Notes under the pieces: generated by a model
Databases searched by the model: none
The model's input: the letters and a program-made list of their open reading frames with translations, nothing else
What the model was told of the DNA's origin: nothing
Translations under genes and position numbers: made by a program
NCBI GenBank assembly: GCA_002315615.1
Contig: DCHK01000053.1
Coordinates: forward strand, 1-14,682
Source: Bacteroidales bacterium UBA1754
GTDB taxonomy: Bacteria; Bacteroidota; Bacteroidia; Bacteroidales; Paludibacteraceae
Length of the DNA: 14,682 bases
Direction of reading: 5' to 3'
Shown here: positions 6,638 through 13,561 of the stretch, piece after piece
Numbering within the stretch: the first letter of the stretch is position 1
Layout: each line of letters starts with the position of its first letter

Positions 6638-9600
6638 ATGCAAAACAAAGGATTTGTAAAGTTTTTTGCAATCATGTTGGCGCTTATTTGCGTTTATTAT
6701 TTGTCGTTTAGCTTCGCTACTCGTTACCAAAATGATAAAGCAACAAAGTTGGCAACCGACGCAAACAACGTAGTGAACGTAGAGGCGTACAACCAGTATC
6801 TTGACTCTATTTCAACAGAGAAAGTATGGTTAGGAAACACCTACAAACAATGTCAGGAACGCGAAATCGCACTTGGTCTTGACCTTAAAGGCGGTATGAA
6901 CGTAATTTTGGAAATCTCAATTCCTGACGTACTTAAAGTGTTGTCTAACAACAACCCAGATGCTAATTTCAATAAAGCAATTGAAACGGCTAAAGATCGT
7001 CAAAGCAACACAAACACGCAAAAAGATTTCTTGACACTTTTCGAAGAATCGTACAAAGAAATTGACGCTAACGCACAGTTGGCTGCCATTTTCAGCACTT
7101 ACGAACTGAAAGACCGCATTCCTACAAGCGCTACAAACGAGCAAGTAATGAAAGTGCTTCGCGAAGAAGTAAATAGCGCAATGGACAATTCTTTCAACGT
7201 GCTTCGTCAACGTATCGACCGTTTCGGTGTGGTTCAACCAAACATTCAACGCCTCGATATGGGACGTATTTTGGTTGAGTTGCCAGGTATCAAAGAACAA
7301 GAGCGTGTTCGTAAACTTTTGCAAGGAACTGCAAATCTTGAATTTTTCGAAACTTTTGAATTTTCTGAAATTTCTCAAAGTTTGATGGCTGCCAACAATA
7401 TTCTTCGCAACCTTCAATCTGGCGAAGCAGAAGTTGAGGCTAAAGATTCTACCGCAACAGAAGAAATCGCAGAAGCAACAGATTCAATTTCTGAAGACAT
7501 TAAGAAAGACCTTTTGAGCGACCTTACTGCAAAAGCATCTCAAAAAGATTCGTTGGAAAACATTGACGCAGAAAGAGCAAAATGGGAAAAAGAAAACCCA
7601 TTGTTTAGCGTTCTCAACCCATCGCAATATGGTGCAGGACCACTTATCGGTTACGCTTTGGCACGCGATACTGCTAAAGTAAATGCAATGCTTGCTATGA
7701 AACAAGTAAAAGAAGTATTGCCTCGCAACCTTTCTCCAAAATGGGGCGTTAAAGCAATCGACGAAAAAGGTCAAGTTTTTGAACTTATCGCTATCAAAAT
7801 CACTAATCGCGACGGGAAAGCACCACTTGATGGTAGTGTAATTACCGATGCAAAAAGCGACAACAACCAATACCAAGCATCAAGTTATGAAGTTTCGATG
7901 ACAATGGACGTTGAAGGTGCTAAAACTTGGGCTCGTATGACAAAAGAAAACGTAGGTCGTAGCATCGCTATCGTACTCGATGGATATGTTTATTCATTCC
8001 CTCGTGTAAATGGCGAAATCACTGGCGGACGTTCTTCTATTACAGGTAACTTCACACCAGAAGAAGCAAAAGATTTAGCAAACGTATTGAAATCTGGTAC
8101 AATGCCTGCTCCAATGCACATCGTACAAGAAGACATTGTAGGTCCATCTCTTGGACAAGAAGCCATCAACAGTGGTTTGATTTCTTTCATCATCGCATTC
8201 ATTGTTGTATTGCTCTATATGATTTTCTACTACGGATTGATTCCTGGTTTGGTAGCCGATTTCGCATTGCTCACCAACTTGTTCTTCCTTGTAGGAATTT
8301 TGGTTGCTTGGCGTGCAACTCTTACATTGCCAGGTATCGCTGGTATCGTTCTCACAATGGGTATGGCAGTCGATTCTAACGTGCTTATTTACGAACGTAT
8401 TCGTGAAAACTTACGCGCAGGTTTGACAGTAAGAAAAGCCGTTAGAGAAGGATTTAGTTCTGCCCTTTCGGCAATTCTCGACTCAAACATCACTACATTG
8501 CTTACAGGTATTATTTTGGCTTACTTTGGTACAGGTCCTATTCGTGGTTTCGCCACTACATTGATTATTGGTATCCTTACTTCAGTATTTACTGCCGTAT
8601 TCGTAACTCAATTGATTTTGAACTGGATGTCGGAAAAAGGAAAATTGGACAACACCAATTTCATTAGTCCTATTACTAAAAACTGGTTCCAAAATGTACA
8701 TTTCGATTTCATCGGCAACCGTAAGAAATTCTACATTCTTTCTGGTGTATTGATGGTAATCATCATTACATCTCTTTTCACAAGAGGAATGAGTTTGGGT
8801 ATTGACTTCTCTGGTGGTCGCAACTATGTAGTTCGTTTCGAAGAAAAAGTAAGCACAGAAGACATTCAAGAAGCATTGTCTGAAGGATTTGACGGCGAAG
8901 GAATGATGGTTACTACTATCGGTTCAGAAAATCAAGTTCGTATTTCTACCAATTACAAAATTGAAGACAATTCCGAAAATGTTTCTGACGAAATTGAAAC
9001 TCGTTTGTACGAAAGTTTGAAAGGTTTCTATAAATACGACATTACAAAAGAAATGTTCTCAAAAGGATTTGTTGTTGAAAACGGCGAAGCAAAAGTTTCG
9101 CTCGACAAAGAATCTTCTATGGGTATTCAAACATCACAAAAGGTGGGTGCTACAATCGCCAACGATATTAAGGTATCGGCTATTTGGTCGGTATTGTTCT
9201 CGTTGTTGGTTATTGGACTTTACATCTTGTGGCGTTTCCGCAACGTTTCGTTCAGTATTGGAGCCGTAACTTCATTGATGCACGACGCAATGATTGTTCT
9301 CGGTCTTTACTCTTTGCTTTACAACATTGTACCTTTCACATTGGAAGTTGACCAACAATTTATCGCTGCTATTCTTACCATCATCGGTTACTCTATCAAC
9401 GATACCGTGGTGGTATTCGACCGTGTACGCGAAATTGTAGGTTTGTATCCAAAACGCGACCGTGCACAAGTAACCAACGAAGCAATTAACCTTACTTTGA
9501 ACCGTACATTCAACACTTCTATCACTACGGCTCTCGTATTGTTGATTATCTTCTTCTTTGGCGGCGAAGTAATTCGTGGTTTCGTATTTGCATTGCTTTG

Positions 9601-9709
9601 TGGCGTGGTAGCAGGTACTTACTCAACATTGTTTGTTGCAGTACCTATCTCTTATGATATGTTCAAGAAATTGAACAAAAACAAAGAGATTGAAAAAGTA
9701 GAAAAGTAA
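6638..9709 (+). CDS. secDF: Protein translocase subunit SecDF, fused
   Basis: This 1023-residue protein is a single-chain SecD-SecF, an inner-membrane partner of SecYEG that uses the proton gradient to help pull pre-proteins into the periplasm. The first transmembrane segment is at about 8-26. LGLDLKGGMNVILE at 79-92 is the SecD signature, and VLRQRIDRFGVVQPNIQ and a periplasmic P1 head region follow. GMAVDSNVLIYERIREN near 575 is the SecD TM4 motif with the proton-path Asp. LGIDFSGGRNYVV near 721 opens SecF, and SINDTVVVFDRVRE near 920 is the matching SecF motif. An acidic insert of about 70 residues (near 265-330, ending NPLFSVLNPSQ) is typical of Bacteroidota homologues. The fusion is the normal state in this phylum. 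The gene has its own promoter and terminator. Confidence 0.96.
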   Translation: MQNKGFVKFFAIMLALICVYYLSFSFATRYQNDKATKLATDANNVVNVEAYNQYLDSISTEKVWLGNTYKQCQEREIALGLDLKGGMNVILEISIPDVLKVLSNNNPDANFNKAIETAKDRQSNTNTQKDFLTLFEESYKEIDANAQLAAIFSTYELKDRIPTSATNEQVMKVLREEVNSAMDNSFNVLRQRIDRFGVVQPNIQRLDMGRILVELPGIKEQERVRKLLQGTANLEFFETFEFSEISQSLMAANNILRNLQSGEAEVEAKDSTATEEIAEATDSISEDIKKDLLSDLTAKASQKDSLENIDAERAKWEKENPLFSVLNPSQYGAGPLIGYALARDTAKVNAMLAMKQVKEVLPRNLSPKWGVKAIDEKGQVFELIAIKITNRDGKAPLDGSVITDAKSDNNQYQASSYEVSMTMDVEGAKTWARMTKENVGRSIAIVLDGYVYSFPRVNGEITGGRSSITGNFTPEEAKDLANVLKSGTMPAPMHIVQEDIVGPSLGQEAINSGLISFIIAFIVVLLYMIFYYGLIPGLVADFALLTNLFFLVGILVAWRATLTLPGIAGIVLTMGMAVDSNVLIYERIRENLRAGLTVRKAVREGFSSALSAILDSNITTLLTGIILAYFGTGPIRGFATTLIIGILTSVFTAVFVTQLILNWMSEKGKLDNTNFISPITKNWFQNVHFDFIGNRKKFYILSGVLMVIIITSLFTRGMSLGIDFSGGRNYVVRFEEKVSTEDIQEALSEGFDGEGMMVTTIGSENQVRISTNYKIEDNSENVSDEIETRLYESLKGFYKYDITKEMFSKGFVVENGEAKVSLDKESSMGIQTSQKVGATIANDIKVSAIWSVLFSLLVIGLYILWRFRNVSFSIGAVTSLMHDAMIVLGLYSLLYNIVPFTLEVDQQFIAAILTIIGYSINDTVVVFDRVREIVGLYPKRDRAQVTNEAINLTLNRTFNTSITTALVLLIIFFFGGEVIRGFVFALLCGVVAGTYSTLFVAVPISYDMFKKLNKNKEIEKVEK

Positions 9710-9738
9710 ATTTTCTTCATATCATTCATAATATTGCG

Positions 9739-9772
9739 ACGAGGGACTGTATTTTGCAGTTCCTCGTTTTTT
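9739..9772 (+). terminator. Intrinsic terminator after secDF
   Basis: ACGAGGGACTG (9739-9749) pairs with CAGTTCCTCGT (9757-9767) with one G-U pair and a 7-base loop, and is followed by a T-run to 9772. It begins 29 bases after the secDF stop codon. Confidence 0.9.
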
Positions 9773-9788
9773 AACTGACATTCTGTAA

Positions 9789-9995
9789 ATGGATACACCT
9801 CCAAATATACAAGATTCATCGAAAGACGAACGCATCAACTTTGTAAGAAAGCAATGGCAATGCCTTAATCATTGTCCTTCGTGTGGGAAATGCTATTTCC
9901 TCAAAGGTCGTGATGCCGAAGATTTGTATGCCGAATACATCAAGGGCAATAAGTCATACATTGACGTAACGAAAGAATTGCGGCAAGCACTTTGA
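9789..9995 (+). CDS. Small conserved protein with C-x3-C-x2-C-x2-C cluster, function unknown
   Basis: The 68-residue protein has no signal peptide or membrane segment and is probably cytoplasmic. Residues Cys25, Cys29, Cys32 and Cys35 form a tight cluster (CLNHCPSCGKC), followed by an acidic, tyrosine-rich helix region (DAEDLYAEYIKGNKSYIDVTKELR). The cluster could bind zinc or an iron-sulfur centre, but neither can be told from sequence. Similar short proteins occur in Bacteroidales as far as I recall, without a named function. It starts 17 bases after the secDF terminator and no promoter is obvious, so it may depend on read-through or an unrecognised promoter. The charged, natural composition and the cysteine spacing argue that it is real. 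Confidence 0.75.
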   Translation: MDTPPNIQDSSKDERINFVRKQWQCLNHCPSCGKCYFLKGRDAEDLYAEYIKGNKSYIDVTKELRQAL

Positions 9996-10003
9996 AATTG
10001 CAT

Positions 10004-10034
10004 TTTGTCAACAATGAAGTTTTTTCTATCTTTG
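10004..10034 (+). promoter_or_regulatory. Promoter of the structured leader and acyltransferase gene
   Basis: TTTG (10004-10007), a 19-base spacer and TATCTTTG (10027-10034) form a near-perfect Bacteroidota promoter. Transcription should start at about 10040-10045, which places about 280 bases of untranslated RNA before the acyltransferase start codon. Confidence 0.8.
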
Positions 10035-10079
10035 TCGGACAAAAGAAAAAAATAATATATTATATTTTAAGCATTAGTA

Positions 10080-10281
10080 TTATTTCGCGTTTAGCCAAGA
10101 GCCTCGGAAACTATTGGAAATAACAGTCAGGAATAATAACTGAGAGTCTTCGGAAAAAGGGAGATTCTGCAAAGGAACAAAACTAAGCTTGCACCTTAGG
10201 TGTAAGTTCTTATCCTTTGCAGAGGTTTCCATCCGAGGCCGCCTCTAAGCTAAACGCAATAAGAAGTCTTGCACCTTTTTT
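10080..10281 (+). ncRNA. Structured RNA element, candidate riboswitch/attenuator leader or standalone sRNA
   Basis: Fold one: GCGTTTAGC (10087-10095) pairs perfectly with GCTAAACGC (10249-10257), and TTATT/AATAA can extend it. Inside, GCCTCGG (10101-10107) pairs with CCGAGGC (10233-10239), or GGAAAC (10106-10111) with GTTTCC (10225-10230). TTCTGCAAAGGA (10165-10176) pairs with TCCTTTGCAGAG (10213-10224). The apical hairpin is AAGCTTGCACC (10186-10195 paired part) with GGTGTAAGTT (10199-10208). A side hairpin AGTCTTC/GGGAGATT lies at 10145-10166. Fold two: 10198-10213 pairs with 10259-10276 over about 16 base pairs with a 2-base bulge, directly before a T-run (10276-10281); it excludes the apical hairpin and the stem below it. 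I matched no known riboswitch signature. The size and closed-ends shape also allow a 6S-like RNA. Confidence 0.6.
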
Positions 10282-10291
10282 GCGTTTACGT

Positions 10292-10319
10292 GATTGATAG
10301 TAATGCAAAACTATCAATC
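10292..10319 (+). promoter_or_regulatory. Perfect inverted repeat touching the acyltransferase start codon
   Basis: GATTGATAG (10292-10300) and CTATCAATC (10311-10319) are perfect inverted repeats around a 10-base loop. The ATG follows at 10323. As RNA it would form a 9-base-pair hairpin that could block ribosome access. As DNA it could be a repressor site, although it lies about 275 bases downstream of the predicted transcription start. Confidence 0.6.
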
Positions 10320-10322
10320 TAT

Positions 10323-11378
10323 ATGGAAATACAAACTACCGCAGTTTCACAAAAAAACAAAAACTATCTAACAGGTCTTAATGGACTACGAATTATTGCT
10401 GCACTTTTAATTTTATTCGGACACATAGCACAAGACTGCTACGGCTCGTGGTCAAAACAAATGGGAGGAGAATCTTTTTTACCTGGGGGAGGATTAGTTC
10501 TATTTTTTGTACTGAGTGGTTTTTTAGCATCTTACACACTACAAATCAACCCCGATTTTTCCGTAAAAAATTACTATAAAAAGAAAGTTCTTCGCATTCT
10601 ACCACTATACTACCTATATATCGTTTTTTCCCTTATAGCATTTTCTTTAATCGGAAAATCTTCGGTTTTATTATGCAAAGAATTCATCTATTACGTCATT
10701 CCTTTAGGAAATATTCCTTTTAGCTCAGGAGAAGGAATTGCACCATTCCTTCACCTCTGGTATGTAGGGGCTATTATACAATTTTACCTTATCTATCCTT
10801 GGATAGCAAAAATAACAAAAGAGAAATTAATGTTTTGGTCTTTTATTATATGCTTATTTTGGATTGTTATAAAAGTTGCACTATATATTCTTGCCAAAGG
10901 CAGTTTTGCACATCGAATTATAGGTTGTACACAATTTGATAGTCTTTTTCTTGGCGTTTTTATTGGCACTCTTGTTATCAACAAAAACAAAATAATCACA
11001 CATATTCAAAATTCTGCAATTGTATTTATTATTACTTGGATGCTATTTCTATCTTCTGGTTTTTATAGTCATTTAATACCTTCCGTCATTAGAAATGACT
11101 TTTTCGCAGTAATTACAGGGTTGTTAATTCTTGGTCAAATTGCATCAAAACCAGTATTTAGTCTCGAGAATAAAATATTGAACACATTAGGTGAAATATC
11201 ATACGGAATTTATGTGTGGCAAATTACGATAATTATATTACTTTCTGAATTATACACATTTTGGGGTGGATATTTACAAAATATAATTATCTACTCTATC
11301 GTTACTATCATTACAATTGTTATTTCTTATTTCTCATACTATTACTTTGAGAAACCATTTTACAAAAAGTTCAAATGA
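10323..11378 (+). CDS. Acyltransferase-3 family (OafA/YrhL-like) integral membrane protein
   Basis: The 351-residue protein has about ten hydrophobic segments and the signatures of the acyltransferase 3 family, which moves acyl groups (often acetyl) onto surface sugars or small molecules at the inner membrane. Visible motifs are GLNGLRIIAALLILFGH with Arg23 and His34, FFVLSGF, YYKKKVLRILPLYYLY, FLHLWYVGAIIQFYLIYP, GEISYGIYVWQ and a C-terminal YYYFEKPFYKKF. There is no periplasmic SGNH domain. The substrate cannot be predicted because no polysaccharide genes are nearby. I chose ATG 10323, because an upstream in-frame start at 10269 would place the RNA U-run and hairpin inside the coding region. 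The gene is visibly more AT-rich than its neighbours, has its own promoter and elaborate leader, and is convergent with argE, so acquisition by transfer is plausible. Confidence 0.9.
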   Translation: MEIQTTAVSQKNKNYLTGLNGLRIIAALLILFGHIAQDCYGSWSKQMGGESFLPGGGLVLFFVLSGFLASYTLQINPDFSVKNYYKKKVLRILPLYYLYIVFSLIAFSLIGKSSVLLCKEFIYYVIPLGNIPFSSGEGIAPFLHLWYVGAIIQFYLIYPWIAKITKEKLMFWSFIICLFWIVIKVALYILAKGSFAHRIIGCTQFDSLFLGVFIGTLVINKNKIITHIQNSAIVFIITWMLFLSSGFYSHLIPSVIRNDFFAVITGLLILGQIASKPVFSLENKILNTLGEISYGIYVWQITIIILLSELYTFWGGYLQNIIIYSIVTIITIVISYFSYYYFEKPFYKKFK

Positions 11379-11379
11379 T

Positions 11380-11409
11380 TTCCATTCGTATTGAATCGTT
11401 GGAATTTTT
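11380..11409. terminator. Weak possible terminator between convergent genes
   Basis: TTCCA (11380-11384) pairs with TGGAA (11400-11404), with weak extra pairing inside, followed by TTTTT (11405-11409) on the plus strand. It starts two bases after the acyltransferase stop codon. The short stem makes this a low-confidence call, and I see no better terminator for argE. Confidence 0.3.
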
Positions 11410-11433
11410 CTTCAATGAGATTGAGGTAGAAAG

Positions 11434-12489
11434 TCAAAACTTGAGGTTTTCAAGTAATTGCAAATAGATTTCAATTCCTTGCTCTATTTCGTCCAATTTG
11501 ATAAATTCATCGGCTCCGTGAGAGCGAGACGATTCACCTGGACCGACCTTGATGCTTGTATATGGAATACGCATTTGGTCTGAAGATGTTGGAGAACCAA
11601 AACATTTTAGTCCTAAAGATTTACCCTTTAGTACAATAGGATGGTCAATAGATATTGATGAAGAATTTTTGTCGGTAGAACGAGGCACTACATCGCAAGA
11701 AACATTACGACGAATTTCATCGAGCACTTGCAAATTAGTATAACATTCGTTTACACGCACATCTACCGTGAAAGTGCATTTATCAGGAACCACATTATGC
11801 AAAGTTCCAGCATTTATAATGGTCACCGACATTTTTACAGGACCCGTAAGTTCTGATACTTTCGAAAATTGATATGTACGAAACCATTCAATGTTTTTCA
11901 ATGCCTTATATATGGCATTATCGCCCTCATTGCGGGCAGCGTGTCCCGAAACTCCGTGTGCAGTACAATCAAGCACAAGAAGTCCTTTTTCTGCAACTGC
12001 CAACTGCATTCCTGTAGGTTCGCCAACAATTGCCAAATCAATCTTCGGCAGTTCTTCCATCATTGCCGAACAACCATTTTTGCCACTCACCTCTTCCTCT
12101 GCCGAGCAAGAGAAAATAAGATTATAAGGTAATTCTTTCTCTTTTAATATTAAAAATGTTTGCAACAAACTAACAAGCGAAGCTCCAGCATCGTTGCTAC
12201 CAAGTCCGTACAATTTGCCGTCTTCAATAGTTGGTTCATACGGGTTGCGCGTCCACGAATCGGCAGGACGAACTGTATCTATATGAGAATTGAGAAGAAT
12301 AGTCTTTTTTGAAGCATCAAAATCTTTGGCAAATGCCCAAATGTTATTTCCCTTTCGAAATGTTTTTACGCCTTGCTGGTCGATATATTGTTGAAAAAAA
12401 TCCGCCGCAGCGCCTTCCTCTCTACTCAACGAGGGAATTGCTATCAGTTGTTGAAGCAAAGAAACGGAAGATTCGGAAGCATTAGACAT
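11434..12489 (-). CDS. argE: ArgE-like M20 family N-acyl-ornithine/citrulline deacylase
   Basis: This 351-residue M20 metallopeptidase-family enzyme removes the acyl group in arginine synthesis. The metal and catalytic set is complete: His69 and Asp71 in NSHIDT, Asp100 in GSNDAGA, the glutamates in SAEEEVSG (131-133), GEPTG, and the late histidine in SRSHGADEF. Context next to argB and argF' supports arginine synthesis over other M20 peptidases. In Bacteroidota with a succinylated pathway the substrate would be a succinyl (or acetyl) derivative, probably of citrulline because the transcarbamylase acts on the acylated ornithine. I chose ATG 12489, 16 bases after the argB stop; an in-frame start at 12564 would overlap argB by 59 bases and add a non-family N-terminus. 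It is the last gene of the operon. Confidence 0.88.
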   Translation of the reverse strand: MSNASESSVSLLQQLIAIPSLSREEGAAADFFQQYIDQQGVKTFRKGNNIWAFAKDFDASKKTILLNSHIDTVRPADSWTRNPYEPTIEDGKLYGLGSNDAGASLVSLLQTFLILKEKELPYNLIFSCSAEEEVSGKNGCSAMMEELPKIDLAIVGEPTGMQLAVAEKGLLVLDCTAHGVSGHAARNEGDNAIYKALKNIEWFRTYQFSKVSELTGPVKMSVTIINAGTLHNVVPDKCTFTVDVRVNECYTNLQVLDEIRRNVSCDVVPRSTDKNSSSISIDHPIVLKGKSLGLKCFGSPTSSDQMRIPYTSIKVGPGESSRSHGADEFIKLDEIEQGIEIYLQLLENLKF

Positions 12490-12505
12490 ATCGCAAAATG
12501 TGAAA

Positions 12506-13273
12506 TTATTCAACGATGGTTGTTCCAGAATTTTTGCCAATTTCGTCGGACTTGGTGATGACAACTTGCTTTACGCCTGAACTTATGGCATCGAAGGCAT
12601 TTTCAAGTTTCGGTATCATACCTCCTTGAATAGTTCCGTCGGCTACATACTTTTCAAAATCCGTCTTATTGATTGTAGGAATAACGCTGTCATCGTTTTC
12701 GGCATCACGCAAAACGCCTTTTTTCTCAAAACAATAAACAAGTGTTACTTCAAAATGCTTAGCCAAAGCCTTTGCTGCTTCTGCTGCAATGGTATCCGCA
12801 TTAGTATTGAGCATATTTCCTTTGCCATCGTGCGTAAGTGGTGCCAAAACTGGAACAATGCCTTTTGAAATCAAATCTGCCAAAAGGTCGGAATTAACTT
12901 CTTTTACATCACCCACAAAGCCATAATCAACATCTTTCACAGGACGCTTGTCGCTACGCATATAATTCATATCTGCACCCGTCAGTCCAAGTGCATTCAC
13001 ACCAAGAGACTGCAAACCTGCAACGATTTTTTTATTTACCAAACCACCATAAACCATCGTTACCACATCGAGCATTGCGGCATCGGTAACACGTCGACCA
13101 TTCACCATCTTGCTTTCAATTCCAAGTTGCGATGCAATACGCGTAGCCGCTCTTCCGCCACCGTGAACAAGTACCTTATTTCCTTCAATTTTTGAAAAAT
13201 CTGACAACAATTGTTGCAATGTTTCGGGCTCTTCAACTATTTGTCCACCGACTTTGATTATGGTCAATTTCAT
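12506..13273 (-). CDS. argB: N-acetyl/N-succinylglutamate kinase ArgB
   Basis: The 255-residue protein is an amino-acid kinase family member of the usual ArgB length (about 258 in E. coli). It phosphorylates the gamma-carboxyl of N-acylglutamate, the second step of the acylated arginine pathway, in the cytoplasm. Visible motifs are IKVGG near the N-terminus with Lys7, VHGGGRAATRIA for substrate and phosphate binding, NGRRVTD, TNADTIAAEAAKAL, and GGMIPKLENAFDAISSGVKQVVI near the C-terminus. The lack of a long N-terminal helix suggests the unregulated, arginine-insensitive type, which is inference from family knowledge. It starts 12 bases after the mini-protein gene and lies in one operon with argF' and argE. 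Confidence 0.95.
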   Translation of the reverse strand: MKLTIIKVGGQIVEEPETLQQLLSDFSKIEGNKVLVHGGGRAATRIASQLGIESKMVNGRRVTDAAMLDVVTMVYGGLVNKKIVAGLQSLGVNALGLTGADMNYMRSDKRPVKDVDYGFVGDVKEVNSDLLADLISKGIVPVLAPLTHDGKGNMLNTNADTIAAEAAKALAKHFEVTLVYCFEKKGVLRDAENDDSVIPTINKTDFEKYVADGTIQGGMIPKLENAFDAISSGVKQVVITKSDEIGKNSGTTIVE

Positions 13274-13285
13274 TGTATTGCGAGG

Positions 13286-13561
13286 TTAGTTTTTCATAAA
13301 TTTATATGTCATAATGCCTTTGTCGGTAAATACTTTGAGCAAGTAAAAACCTTTAGGCAAATCGGAGATTGTTATCATATTGCTGGAACTTTTTTGCGTC
13401 AATACGCAACCGCCCACCAAAGAATAGACCGACATTTGTCTGATTTGTTTTGCCGTAGTAAATGTAACTGTCGATTCGTCCACCGAAATATTATCGGTTT
13501 CTGCAGCAGAAACACCAAAAGAAAAAATCAGTGCGAATAATAAGATAAAGATTTTTTTCAT
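13286..13561 (-). CDS. Exported mini-protein: signal peptide plus T9SS type A-like C-terminal sorting domain
   Basis: The 91-residue protein begins with a clear Sec signal peptide (MKKIFILLFALIFSFGVSAA, cleavage near 19-20). The remaining roughly 70 residues resemble the Por secretion tail (T9SS type A sorting domain): MSVYSLVGGCVLTQ matches the usual VxVYdllGrxV strand, ITISDLPKGFYLLKVFTDKG matches the isxLpkGvYivkv turn and strand, and the end TYKFMKN matches the final (k)KfvK strand. The upstream PNP motif of many such domains is missing. No cargo domain is present. Its ATG overlaps the argF' TGA (ATGA, 13558-13561), so translation is coupled, and argB follows after 12 bases. It may be a real sorting-domain-only peptide, or a remnant of a larger secreted protein that lost its middle. 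Confidence 0.82.
   Translation of the reverse strand: MKKIFILLFALIFSFGVSAAETDNISVDESTVTFTTAKQIRQMSVYSLVGGCVLTQKSSSNMITISDLPKGFYLLKVFTDKGIMTYKFMKN

Noticed and set aside
6436..6711. Plus-strand open frame between tsaE and secDF
   Set aside because: It runs through the terminator and promoter and overlaps the start of secDF in another frame.
10014..10055. Possible 13-residue leader peptide ORF (ATG 10014)
   Set aside because: It begins upstream of the -7 element, so it would not be contained in the predicted transcript, and it has no regulatory codon run.
10140..10145. CTGAGA as a TPP riboswitch core
   Set aside because: The partner motifs of the TPP aptamer are absent and the surrounding pairing does not match its fold.
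10087..10257. Integron attC site or small inverted-repeat transposable element
   Set aside because: The terminal repeats do not fit the attC core in the right orientation, there is no target duplication or integrase, and the good promoter plus nested stems suit an RNA better.
10269..10322. Upstream in-frame start for the acyltransferase
   Set aside because: The 18 extra residues are encoded by the leader U-run and start-codon hairpin; family members begin shortly before the GLNGLR motif.
12490..12564. Upstream start for argE
   Set aside because: It would overlap argB by 59 bases; the extra residues have no family likeness, and ATG 12489 gives the normal M20 N-terminus and operon spacing.
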